Source: Litoditis marina
Taxonomy: Eukaryota > Nematoda > Chromadorea > Rhabditida > Rhabditidae
Length of the DNA stretch: 64,000 nucleotides
NCBI GenBank assembly: GCA_964036275.1
Contig: OZ038435.1
Span: 24,647,581 to 24,711,580 of the forward strand
Direction of reading: 5' to 3'
The notes below the pieces were generated by a model, which worked only from the letters and a program-made list of their open reading frames with translations, ran no database searches and was not told the origin of the DNA. Of this stretch, positions 23,269 to 44,784 are shown piece after piece. Both the position numbers and the translations under genes were made by a program. Each line of letters starts with the position of its first letter. Positions within the stretch are counted from its first letter, which is position 1.

Positions 23269-26109
23269 ATGGTTTCTATGGGTGGGGAATGCGCATTTCC
23301 TCCTGGATCTACCGTTCAGTTCAAGACGGCCCTAGGATCCACCGTACAGGGACAAGTCGTTTGCTTCGATCCAACTTTGAAGGTGAGTTAGCATGTTTTT
23401 CAGTTTTCATTTTATTTCATTATCATAAACTTGACTACTGAAATATCCAATATTTCGGTGAAACGGATTTTTTTTATTAGAGTTCGACTTTTTATAATCT
23501 GGTGAATCAAATTAGGTTGCCTTTTCAACAAATAGCCGCTGATGCTGGAATATATGAATGGATGTACAACTGCTATGAGAAGTGTGTCATGTCACACTGG
23601 TATTTCTATTACATATTTATCTTTTGTTTACATTCTGTACAAAGCTCATAACAGGTCCTTGCCGTCAAGGAAACCAAAGGTCCTGGGGGAAAGGCCGTTC
23701 TTCGCATGTTTAATATGGCTATGATTAGTGAGGTGAGTGGATGTAACCTGTTAGGTAACCTTGAATTTTGAATCTTCGAACCTGAATTTGGAATAGTGTA
23801 CATTTTTATTTCAAAGTAATTTTTGTCCGTTTCTTGTTGGACACTGTTTCGTGGTTTTTTCCGTGAACGTAACCCCGGAACGTGGACCATTGCAACTCAA
23901 ATGCTGTTCAGCTTCGTTTTTCAGCCACATGAACCTTTTTTTGCAACGAAAACAAACAACAGTTCATTGACGGTCACCTCGGTCACAAAAATCACCTCGG
24001 AAAAGTGATGGCTTCATATCGATAGTGAAACTTTTATAATGTAATATTTTTATAGATCAGAGAAGTAGCCGAACCCACTGCCAACAACGATTCTATTGAA
24101 AATTTCATTGCCAATTTTACCATAAACACCCAGCAGGTATAGTTATTTTTTTTCAAAATAATTTATATTTCGGTGTTTCGGTCATTTGTTTTCACATACA
24201 ATAAGCCGACCTCTGTTAGAAAATGTCAGGTCAAACCCTCCGGACCTTAAAGAGGCCAATTCTATATGTAACCGGGTTTTTTGGTAACCTAACCGGTTTT
24301 TGGTAACCCTTTTTTCAGGTTACCTTAAGGTAACCGGTAGGTAACCTAAAACTTAAATCCGGTTACCAAATAAACTAACGATAAAAACACATTTTACGTT
24401 AGAAAAACAGGTAACCGGTTTTCCATTTTCGGTTACCGACCGGTTACCCACTGAGGTAACCCAAAAAATAGGTTACCAAAAACCGGTTAGGTTACCGAAA
24501 AACGCGGTTACATATAGAATTCACCCCTTAAAGAAGGACGATTATGTGGTCCAATCCCAACGCTTCAGTTCTTTAAACTGCAATACATTTTTCAAATGCA
24601 GTTTAAAGGACCGATGACACGGGATTGGTCCACATAATCGTCCTGCTTAAACTCAAAAAGAAACAATGTTATCCTGCATTAAACGTAGGAATATTTGATG
24701 TTTTGGAGAAAACAGGCCCGTTTTCGCTGAATATTGATTGTTTTCCCCAGGTTTCCGATAGATGTGCGCACGCGGAAAGACGTCGTTGTGTGGAACTGAT
24801 GGAGGAGGATGTGTCGTTGGACGGACAGAAGGCCTTCGTTCAGCTGCGACGAACACTCGATGATGTTCATTGGAAGGTAGGCGAAAGAATACACCCTTAT
24901 TCGACAAAAATAAGTCCGTATCTTGATTTGAAGTATGAAGATTATGTGGACCGATCCCGTGACATCGGCCCTTTAAACTACAATTGAAAAATGTATTGCA
25001 GTTAAAAGGACTGGAGCGTTGGGATGGGACCACATAATCGTCCTTCTTTAAACCCGTCCAAATTACTGATTTTTGCATCAAATATGGACAAATTGTCTCT
25101 ATTTCGACGAAAAATTAGCCCCTTTAAGTATTTTTCTGGATATCCGGTCAACTTTACTGGGGTTTGGTTGAAAGCCCTGTGGTCGTATCCACCAAATTAC
25201 GAAAGCATTTAGACCAAACTACAAAAGCCTACGGCGGGAGGTTACCACATGAAAATAGGCACATCGTTTTGGTGATCCAAATAATATCTAGCACGAAATG
25301 GGTCTCAAATCAGAATTGACCTAAATTACATTCAAAAGTAACGATTCCGCCAGAGAACTATAGGTCTGGATTATAATAACACCTCGGTGCACCTTTTGGG
25401 TGACCAAAACCGTAAGCGCCGCCCGAGAAAAAAACTTTGTCCCAAGATTTGCTCCTAGTCTAGTTCTAAATTCTTGTGTTACAGGGTCACGATATTAGCA
25501 TCCTGGAACGAGTGATCTTAAGGCCACCGTATACTCCGGAAAGTGCCGAGGTGACTCAGGTAAGTATTTACAGTAAACACAATTACGAAATATAAATGTG
25601 CTATCGAGCCAGTTAGGTAAACAGTTACTCTGATGTTGACGGTGTCAGTTGCCTAAGAGTCGAGAAATGTTTTCAATGGAATATAGATCATTAGTGGGAT
25701 AGTAGCGCTTCGAGGTTTTGATAAACGCCCCCACTGAAAAAAAAGAAGAAGCGAAGTTGTAGGACTCCTCAAGGTAATTTAGCGGTTTTGTTTTGAACGG
25801 CAGGTCATCTTGGAGCGTTGTCATCTAAATTACCGGAAAAGTGTCCAAATCAGGCTATAGCTAGTTCTAAAAATTTATCGGAAAATCCGACGAAGGTTAA
25901 CATGGAATTGTGGCATCGTTTAGTAAGTTTCTTTTAATTACAAGATTCACGTTTGTTCTTGATCATTATTGAGAACAATTTAACTCTATTTAAAACTGCA
26001 GGCTACGGATCAGGCAAAGGGTGCACTGACTCATGTGAAGAAGATCCTATCCAAGCCATATGTAGCTGAGAAACGACTCACCAGTTCGAAGAACTACGAA
26101 GGGAATTAG
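23269..26109 (+). CDS. lsm-12: LSM12 homolog (Sm-like and anticodon-binding-like domains)
   Basis: LSM12 proteins associate with RNA-protein complexes (ataxin-2 and translation-linked factors in other animals). Six exons in phase: 23269-23382, 23655-23732, 24056-24136, 24751-24876, 25485-25559 and 26002-26109, giving 193 residues against 195 in human. The N-terminal part (GSTVQGQVVCFDPTLK) fits the Sm-like fold. The central and C-terminal part holds the anticodon-binding-like domain: LERVILRPPYTPESAEV, then GALTHVKKILSKPY, which matches the conserved C-terminal helix. The start ATG lies 1 nt after a TTTCAG acceptor, so trans-splicing is likely. Introns 3 and 4 contain MITE copies 2 and 3 and a GGTTACC hairpin. 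The frame is undamaged. Confidence 0.93.
24258..24521. mobile_element. Hairpin element of GGTTACC motifs in LSM12 intron 3
   Basis: Ends are AATTCTATATGTAACC and its reverse complement. The interior repeats GGTAACC/GGTTACC and AACCGG more than a dozen times and folds back on itself over most of its 264 bp. It sits 6 bp from MITE copy 2. Confidence 0.8.
24528..24650 (+). mobile_element. TTAA-flanked palindromic MITE, copy 2 (LSM12 intron 3)
   Basis: Same termini and centre as copy 1, TTAA at both ends. It ends 100 bp before LSM12 exon 4. Confidence 0.9.
24928..25051 (-). mobile_element. Palindromic MITE, copy 3 (LSM12 intron 4, opposite orientation)
   Basis: Starts GAAGATTATGTGG and ends ATAATCGTCCTTCTTTAA. 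Together with copy 2 it flanks LSM12 exon 4, so two near-complementary elements lie on either side of one exon. Confidence 0.85.
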
Positions 26110-26828
26110 ATCGGTCTTCCTTATTGCCACTGCGACTTCTCCTCCCACGTGCACAATTTTACACACTTCTCCGTGAAGTTCAATTGATTTCCTTTCATTG
26201 TAATTAGAAAATAGAGAATGTGAGAACTTTTCGTTCATGTGACTTGTTCTTGTTCTTGAGGTTGCATGTTTCTCCTAGATTATCGAACTCTTGCTAAATG
26301 AGTTTTGATTCATTACAGAGCGGCATTTTTGTAGGTCTAGGCTATGTTTGAGGTCGTATTTTCTTATTCTAGACCAAGTGATTTTTCTTGTTGTTTTCAG
26401 TTTTCAGTTGATTAGGAGGTCAGACGTACGGTCTATATGTGTAATACACCTTACGGCTCAAATACCTAACCATGTTTTCTTAATTTATTGCGATTCCTGT
26501 TCATTTTTGTATGGAACAACGATGTAATATGGTTCAGTGTTCGGTATCGCGTCTATTCGGGTTCCACTCCGATTTAAACACTATCTCTACTTGTATTTTA
26601 TTGAATGTCCCGTCAAAGGAAATGTTGTAATTTTTGTAAGAATTCATAGACCGTATTAACGATTATCTCGTACTCTGCTAACGTTACTAAAAGTAAAAAG
26701 TAAATTGGTAAAGATACAAAAAAAATTGGAACCATTAACGTCCATTTCCGCTGCGTTCATGATATTGGTGGAATTCGGCGTTTTTCAATTAATAGAAAAC
26801 ATCCACGTTTCAGATATATTGATCAAGA

Positions 26829-29398
26829 ATGTCGGAATTGGACGATGATGTCCCACAATTGCCAGCCGATACTCTGGCAATTCTGCAGAAATTTCGGTTA
26901 GTTCTTGCTTGGAATTGAATCGGTTAAATTAAATGAATGAACGCCAGAGAAAAGCAACTCTATTAAGTGCTTATAGGACCCTCGTTTTGATCGAAAAATA
27001 GATCGGGTATTCGAGGAAAGTGGCAGGACAACAAATAGTGGCTTCTGTGCCATTGCCATTCCATCACCCTTTCGCGGAGGTCCTTTTTACAATTGTATTT
27101 CATGTTCACAGTGTTCTCGATTGCAGCTTCAGCAAAGAACCAACTCGCGTCTTCGATTTCAAACGCCCCGCGTATGATTCGCGTGAAAATAAGCGCGATA
27201 CGCAGCTAGTTAGTGCTCTGACCATTCCAAATTGCAGTGGGATACAGTGTCCCACTACGAAAACTTTACGGACAGAGCTTACTGTAGACGAGATCGATGT
27301 GTGTTATTGGTACTGTTCTATTACAACCCCCCCCCCTTCCTTTATAAATTTGTTCTATTTAGGGAAGAACAAGAAGTACGCGTAGAGTTGGAAGAGACAG
27401 GAGAGGCAGAAATTGACGAAGATTGGCAGGTAGTCTATTTTTCGTATTCTATTTCTATCCTGAGCAGGCGGTTTACACATGCAATCGGGTTGCATTCAAC
27501 AAAAATGCAACCCGGTTGCATGTTGCATGTGTACAAAACTTTTGGTGTGCTTTCAAATGCAACCGAGTTGCATCTCACATGCAACCACATTTGTTTACGC
27601 TGAGACTTTTTGGGTACGTAATGTGATTTGGTTGCATTTGAGATGCAACCCTAAGCACTAATTTACTTCAGTGTCAAATTTTGTTTGGCTGTCAACAGCA
27701 CCAAGAACCGATTGTTTCAGTTGTCTCAATTCTGGTATTCACCTGACACGGCCATGACTCTTTGCAAAGAAGCTCTCTTCGCTTGTGGTGAGAAGGGCAG
27801 AATAGGTTGTATCTCCTCGCCTACCCTCATGCAGTATTTTCACAAAATAGAGGTTGGTTTGAATCCGGCACACGATTACGAATGTTTTGTTAACACCGGA
27901 ACATTAAGAGTTTTATAACTGGTACATTATTATATATGTTTTTTAAACATTATAATCTGGAGCAGTATCTGTCTCTTACAATTCAAGCTTTCTGTTTTTA
28001 GCTCGGATCTGTCGACCTGAAAGTGTTCGAATACGATGATAGGTTTGGGAAGAAATACCCTGACGAGTTTGTTTTCTACGACTACAAACATCCTCACGCG
28101 GTACCCGAAGAACTCAAAGGTGTGTCAATCATACTCCAGTAAAGTTGTCCGAATAGTCAGAATAAATCGAAAAACGGACTATCTTTTTGCCGAAAACGAG
28201 AAAATTTACCTATTTTTGATACAAAATCAAACATTTTTACGTATATGAATATGAACCCTAAAAAACCCTAAAAATGGACAACTTCTTGTCAATTAGTCAG
28301 ATCTTACTGGTGTATGGTGTCAATGGAACTTTCAAATCAAAAGCTGGAGTCAAGATATATGAATGCTTTGTTCCTTTTTTTCTTTTTGCCGTCTTTTTGC
28401 CGAAAACGAGAAAATTTACCTATTTTTGATACAAAATCAAACATTTTCACGTATTTGAACCCTAAAAATGGACAACTTCTTGTCAATTAGTCAAACTTTA
28501 CTGGTGTATGGTGTTAATGGAACTTTCAAATCAAAAGCTGGACTCAAGATATATGAATGCTTTGTTCCTTTTATCATGTTTCTTCTTGTTCCGAGACTTG
28601 TCAGTAGCTATTGTATTGTAATGTGCAGCCCTCTCGTCGTGCTGAGATTACTGTCTTTTCAAAAGAAGAACGATTATGTGGAGCAATCACAACGCTGCAG
28701 TCCTCTAAACTGCAATACATTGTTCAATTGCAGTTGAAAGGACCGATGCGTCGGGATTGGTCCATATAATCGTCCTACTTTAAAACCAAGTTTTATGGGG
28801 GTGTCAGATACAAGTTACCATATTGCCCCTTGTTCTCAGTCCGGACATTTTTACAGGTTCGTTCGATGTTGTCGTAGTGGATCCGCCGTTCTTGGCAGAC
28901 GAATGTTTAGTGAAGACTTCGCAAACGGTTCGATTGCTGGCCAAACCCGATGCTAAGATTATTCTGTGCACAGGAGCCATCATGGAGGAAATGGTACGTC
29001 TCTTGTACCTATCTAATCATAAATCATCTACTTTAACATAAAAAGTGCCCAATATTCTTTCATTTCGTTTACACATGCTGAACAACTTTCTTACCATTTC
29101 GTATTTCAATGATGTAAAGTTAAGTTTAACCCGACAAATGTGAACCTAACATGCCTGGTTTTGACTGATTCACCGATTTCTCGAACTCGTGTTCTTCTAT
29201 AAAGTCCATATTGAAGAGGCTGTATTTTAGAGGTATTTTATATGTAAATCTTTGTCTGCGATCTGGAATCAAATCATTTGTTTTCAGGCTGGTCGTTTGT
29301 TATCTGTGAAAATAACTCCTTTCAAACCAATGCATTCCAATAATCTGGCCAACGATTTCGCTTGTTTCACAAATTATACGCACAAGTTTCTCAGTTAA
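26829..29398 (+). CDS. EEF1AKMT1: EEF1A lysine methyltransferase 1 homolog (N6AMT2 family)
   Basis: Predicted S-adenosylmethionine-dependent methyltransferase. The family methylates a lysine of elongation factor eEF1A in the cytoplasm. Six exons in phase: 26829-26896, 27363-27429, 27721-27852, 28002-28119, 28857-28993 and 29288-29398, giving 210 residues (human 214). The N terminus [20 protein letters not shown] and the segment [16 protein letters not shown] match the family. [16 protein letters not shown] carries the DPPF catalytic-site motif at about residues 137-140, followed by CTGAIMEE. An acceptor ends 15 nt before the ATG. Introns carry a GTTGCAT hairpin, a tandem duplication and MITE copy 4. 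It follows LSM12 by 720 bp on the same strand. Confidence 0.93.
27090..27295 (-). repeat. Inverted-repeat partner in EEF1AKMT1 intron 1
   Basis: Reverse complement of 22978-23157. The pair flanks the whole LSM12 gene. Confidence 0.75.
27475..27652. repeat. GTTGCAT/ATGCAAC hairpin repeat in EEF1AKMT1 intron 2
   Basis: At least eight copies of TTGCAT or ATGCAA occur in both orientations within 180 bp, including GGGTTGCATT...AATGCAACCC. Likely a small foldback element. Confidence 0.7.
28168..28567 (+). repeat. ~200 bp direct duplication in EEF1AKMT1 intron 4
   Basis: A block from TTTTTGCCGAAAACGAGAAA to ATATGAATGCTTTGTTCC occurs twice (about 28180-28369 and 28392-28567) with few changes. Related TTGTCCGAATAGTC...GCCGAAAAC fragments recur at 15890, 31890, 37580 and 38135-38275, so this is a dispersed family. 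Confidence 0.8.
28658..28783 (+). mobile_element. Palindromic MITE, copy 4 (EEF1AKMT1 intron 4)
   Basis: Same termini as copy 1 with a few substitutions (AGAAGAACGATTATGTGG). The right end is TTAA and the left end is diverged (TTCAAA). Confidence 0.85.
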
Positions 29399-30078
29399 GT
29401 AGGGCAATGTTTGTTCAGTTGAATTTATTATTATTAGTAAGCAATTTTCAAATAATAAGACTTTTTCGTCAATTCAATTCCTGTGTTGTTAAGAGAGAGA
29501 TAGTGCCTACCCGGTCGTTCAGAGATATACTTTGCATCCGCTAATAATCGAACAAATGTACTGGGTATTATGATTGTTAAGTTTGATTTTTGTATTTGTT
29601 ATTGTTTTATTTTGTTGTTCCTTAATATGTTTACACAAAGAATTTTGAAATACCTTGCTGTACTTGTTTTTTTACTGCTGTTGAATTCGGCGATTTACTA
29701 TTTGCTCATTTTGTTTGTTCATGTTGCATTTTCTTTGATGGGGACGAAATCACTCGGTTGCTGCCAGTCAAGCCAACCAATGTTGAATGTCACCTTTCGA
29801 AGTGTTTTAGATATAAGGCTGCAAGTATTGGAGTAACGAGTCAATACTAAATAGTTTGTTGCGGGGGGAGGGTTGAATGTAATGTCCTGGAATACCTCTC
29901 GTTTTAGATTATGTGAGGGAGGTATACTAGTAATAATTCGGTATTATGATTTCAGTGACCATTACCTGGACTCTATGTGAACACACCGTTTCCTCTGGCA
30001 CTTCGATTCCAGTTTCTCTGTATACCGTGTATACCCCTATAGTTTGCTTCTTCTCTACCCCCTCGCCCCGTGACTATA
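29399..30078. other. Gap between EEF1AKMT1 and Roquin
   Basis: 680 bp, T-rich, with no recognised exon. A C/T-rich run (about 30046-30070) lies directly before the Roquin start codon and could be an acceptor region or a pyrimidine-rich leader. Confidence 0.4.
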
Positions 30079-40972
<10,894 letters not shown>

Positions 40973-41554
40973 AATATTCCTTATCCCCTCCAACTTATTC
41001 TGTGAATATACTTTTATTTATAACAATACGATACCTATTTGAGCTGTCTGAGTTAGTTTTTTTTAAAGATTTCATTATATTGTAGTGCATTCTTGGAAAA
41101 TGCGAGTGTGAATTTGCTTTTATATGATCTGTACTTCACATTTCTTATTGTTTACTTATTTATTGAGCTTGTTCCGGTAATATTGTAGTTTTAGGTCTTG
41201 CTCATATTGAGTTAGAGAAATTTTTTTAATAGGTGGTCAATTTAGGAGGATAAATGAAACGGTTGCTATATTTTTATTTTGGTACATTTCACCCGTCGTC
41301 TAATATTATTTTTCTACTGTTCTATTTCATAAACTTCTTTTAGTCGTTTGCTATAAATTATTCCCGAGCACTTTGTTTTTCGTGGTTATTAACAGGGTTT
41401 GCAGCCAAGATTGATATCATATATTTCTAAAAATTATTTTACGCGAGATGTACGAAATTTTTTTTTACGCGGGATGTACGAAATTGCAAATAATGTATTG
41501 ACAGTTTTAAATTAGCAATTTATCTGTTTTAGATCATCGACTAGCACGAAATAA
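40973..41554. other. Gap between Roquin and the TFPT-like gene
   Basis: 582 bp, AT-rich, with no exon recognised. It contains a ~25 bp tandem duplication (TTACGCGRGATGTACGAAATT) at 41442-41487. A TTTTAG acceptor ending at 41532 lies 22 nt before the next start codon. Confidence 0.45.
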
Positions 41555-42701
41555 ATGGGAAATTCAGATGATATAGCGTATTTCGAAGGCAAGTACACAA
41601 CACTATCTATGGACGGTTAACAGAAGGTGTTAATTGCTGACTGGCTGGCTTGAACTGCTGGAAATACCGTCCAGGGAAAACATATTTCTAAAACAATTCA
41701 TATTTAAAAAGAGATTCATTATCGAACTATTTACGAAAGTTAGGTAACTGGAATTTATTCACATCGTTTGTGATTACCAATTTGTTTACAAGTGTGGTTC
41801 AGATTCAGAGGCTGGCAGCAGTACTTCTCGTGCAGATGCCTCGTCAGATACATACAGTAGGAAATATGCATATTTGAAGGTAATAGATGTATATTATTAT
41901 GTCACAAAGTGTGCTGGGTAATTGAATTACGGAGCAAGCTTATTAAGATTTTCAGAAAAGAGACGGCTTACAAAAGCAGTTTATAATAAACGCAATAGAT
42001 CACGTGCAATTCATATTATTTATAATGAGAGATTCACAGACATTTATATATTACAGGACATGGAGTTCACCCGAGGAGAATGAATTTAAGTGAAGTTTAC
42101 CGAGTTTTATGCTCAAAGTCTTTTCAATATCTTATGTGCGGGAATCGCAAACGTGGGTAGAAATGACTCATGTTACTATGTGTTGAATAGAATCTTTTTG
42201 TTCACCCCAGTTCATGATATTTGTTCCAGGAGAAGTATAAGATGATAGAAGAGAGTACTTGTCAACTCAGACAGCGGCTTCTCCATGTCGAAAAGGTTGG
42301 TTCTCTTTGTGTATCGCACAATTTAACTGATTATTATCCGCGAGATGTTCTTGAAAAGTGGGCTTAATGTGAAATAAGCTGATATTGCATCTGATAACAA
42401 ATGTAACAGAAAATATAAAGTAAAAACGGGATAATCACGTTGGCTGAACGCACAAGAGGTACGTGTTTTTGACAAAAAAACTATCCATTATAATTATTTT
42501 ATGCTGGTCTTTTTTAATAACTTTCATTGCCAACTACTGAGAATAACTGACCAACATTCATTTAAGGAGATCCTCCAAATGCAGCGTTTGAAACGTGTTC
42601 TTCTGCACCGTTTGATGATGTACGGGGACAGTTTTGCCGAGATTCCCCTCGAAATTCCGGATGATATTGCAAATGGGGAGGATGCAGACACGAAAAGGTA
42701 G

Positions 42702-42765
<64 letters not shown>

Positions 42766-44749
42766 TTCTTTAAATCTCTTCCATACTGTATTCATATTCA
42801 TGTAAAGAAAAACCCTGTCTTAGCGAGTATGGCAAATGTTGGTAACTCTAAACGACTCTCTAGAAGTTGAAGTATGAGGGTAGGATAATGTATCGGTTTC
42901 TGGCACCGTAGTAATCAATTATACAAAAGAGTTTAAACATTTGTTGTGTCGGGTAGTTGAAGAAGCCGAAATAAAGACTTTTGGTCAACTACAGTTTATT
43001 CTTGCATGTAATGCGTGAATTTTAGACGGCGAGAGAGACGTGAGAAGGAGAGGGAGCGAAAAGAAGCCATTCGACAGGCTTCTGCTGGAGTGAGCAGTCA
43101 ATCGGTGAGCTCCACTGTTTTCAACACCGGTCTCTGATACCACTGTCGCATGCTCCAGTAACACTGATCAACTAGCCAGAACAGTTCGTGTAACTATCGT
43201 AGACCTTAAAAAATTTGACTATGGTATATGCAAACTTCATAAGAAATTAAGTTCCAACTGGTAATCTTCCCTGAATTGTGCCTTGAATGTGAAGCGTATA
43301 TCTCGTTTTTGCAGTCACCCAATCTGGAAAGTCAGCGGCCGAGCGAGAACTTGCAGAAAAGACCGTTCCCTAGTGGTGGGTTCTTTTCGTTTCACTCGCA
43401 AATGTTGTATGTTCTGTGGGAATTCAACTACTCACTTAACTGATTTTGGTAAGTTTTTAGCGCTAGGGTTTTCACTGACACTCGCATATATTTTATATTT
43501 TGTTGATTTTATGGATTTTTGACCGCTCACCTCTTATTCTGATTGTTTTAGAGCCAGTACCTTCCTCCAAGACGTCTGGTGAGTCTGACGCCAAGAATCC
43601 ACGACTATGCGACACTGTATGCTGAAGCCGGGTGTCACGAACCCACAATCACTTTTATGTGGTTGTCGCCTAGAAAACATCTTCTTTACTTCTATTTCAT
43701 TAGTTTACTGCAGGTACCAGTATATTTTCACATTTTATCCTCAAAGTAGACAATTTCGAATTAGTTATCCATTTGGACAGTTTGAGTAGAGTTGTTGTCT
43801 GCTGCGCAGTTTCCGTAAACGATTTTTTGTTGACCTTGCTAGTTTGTCAAGTTTGTACATTAGAAGGTGTTACATGTCAGTGCCTTAATGGAAACGAGGT
43901 GGTTTTTCTCGATTCAGTTTGCCTTATTCCGTTCTTGATTGTTCGCTTGATACCGGGTATTCCATGTGTCTTATTGAATTTAAGTCAGCTAATGCCATTT
44001 CAATTCTGAAGTATTTATCCTTCTTAAACATTTTAGTAGATATTGTCTTTTACCACAAAATTATCGAACATTTCTATGTTCAGAAATGTTTATGTTATTC
44101 CCCCGGTTAGCTTTCGTTTTGTGTTGGTTCAAACTTAAAATTATGTTTGTGTAGAAGTTATATTAATGAATATGAGAATAGTTACTGCGTGCCTATGATT
44201 TGGAGAGGTTGTGCGCCCATGATTTCTTGTATATATTCTTTTTTCGTTTTTTACTATTATTGCTTGATAAGTATTTAATTCTATAACTGATTTCAGTGAT
44301 CTCTGAATGGCCCAAGTTTCATGTGATTTGTCCTCCTCTGGGTATACGGTACAGAAATGGGTCGGTGAGTATGACATCTAAGAAAATATATACGTCTGTA
44401 TGGATAATAGTGATAATCAATGGTAACTGTATACTAATATTTCACCATTTGAATTCACGTCAATTGCCAGCCGTGTGTTTATTATCTCGCTCGGTCCAAA
44501 TCTTTTTCATAATTGACAGTCGGCGTGAAGAAGTCCGTTTGTAACAGACTGTATTTTTTATTAAAATACTTTCAGATCCTGCTAGGTGATCAATCGTCTA
44601 GTTTTCAGAAATTACTATTTGAATTGCGAAATTCCGATGGAACGCAATTTTTCTCTATTTTCGTCTCGAAAACAGCGGTTTCGCATAATGTTAATAGTTC
44701 GAGGGATCTCATAACACCGAGTGAACCCTTTGTTTCTCATGTTGATTAA
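41555..44749 (+). CDS. TFPT/INO80F-like coiled-coil protein (tentative)
   Basis: Nine exons joined in phase: 41555-41588, 41803-41879, 42230-42295, 42567-42697, 43026-43104, 43315-43375, 43552-43578 (27 bp), 44297-44364 and 44576-44749; 238 residues, near human TFPT (253). Residues ~32-85 form a coiled coil beginning SRKYAYLKEKYKMIEE and ending with LLHRLMMYGDSF. This resembles the TFPT segment that ends in a YGD motif, a subunit of the INO80 chromatin remodeller. A basic Arg/Glu-rich stretch (RRERREKERERKEAIRQ) and a unique tail follow. INO80E or TBRG1-type coiled coils are alternatives. Intron 1 uses a GC donor (AG|GCAAGT), the only choice found that keeps the frame. Exons 8-9 are less certain than exons 2-5. 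Confidence 0.6.
42705..42760 (+). repeat. (CT)n microsatellite in TFPT-like intron 4
   Basis: A pure CT run of about 56 bp starting 8 nt after the exon 4 donor. Confidence 0.95.
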
Positions 44750-44784
44750 TAATAATAATTATTATTATATCCATATTTTGCGAA

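Noticed and set aside
24653..25081. 142-codon minus-strand frame in LSM12
   Set aside because: Runs through LSM12 exon 4 and MITE copy 3; produced by antisense of a coding exon plus the palindrome.
44296..44544. 82-codon extension of TFPT-like exon 8 through its donor
   Set aside because: The donor GTGAGT is strong, and the extension is AT-rich without similarity; intron retention seems more likely than true coding.
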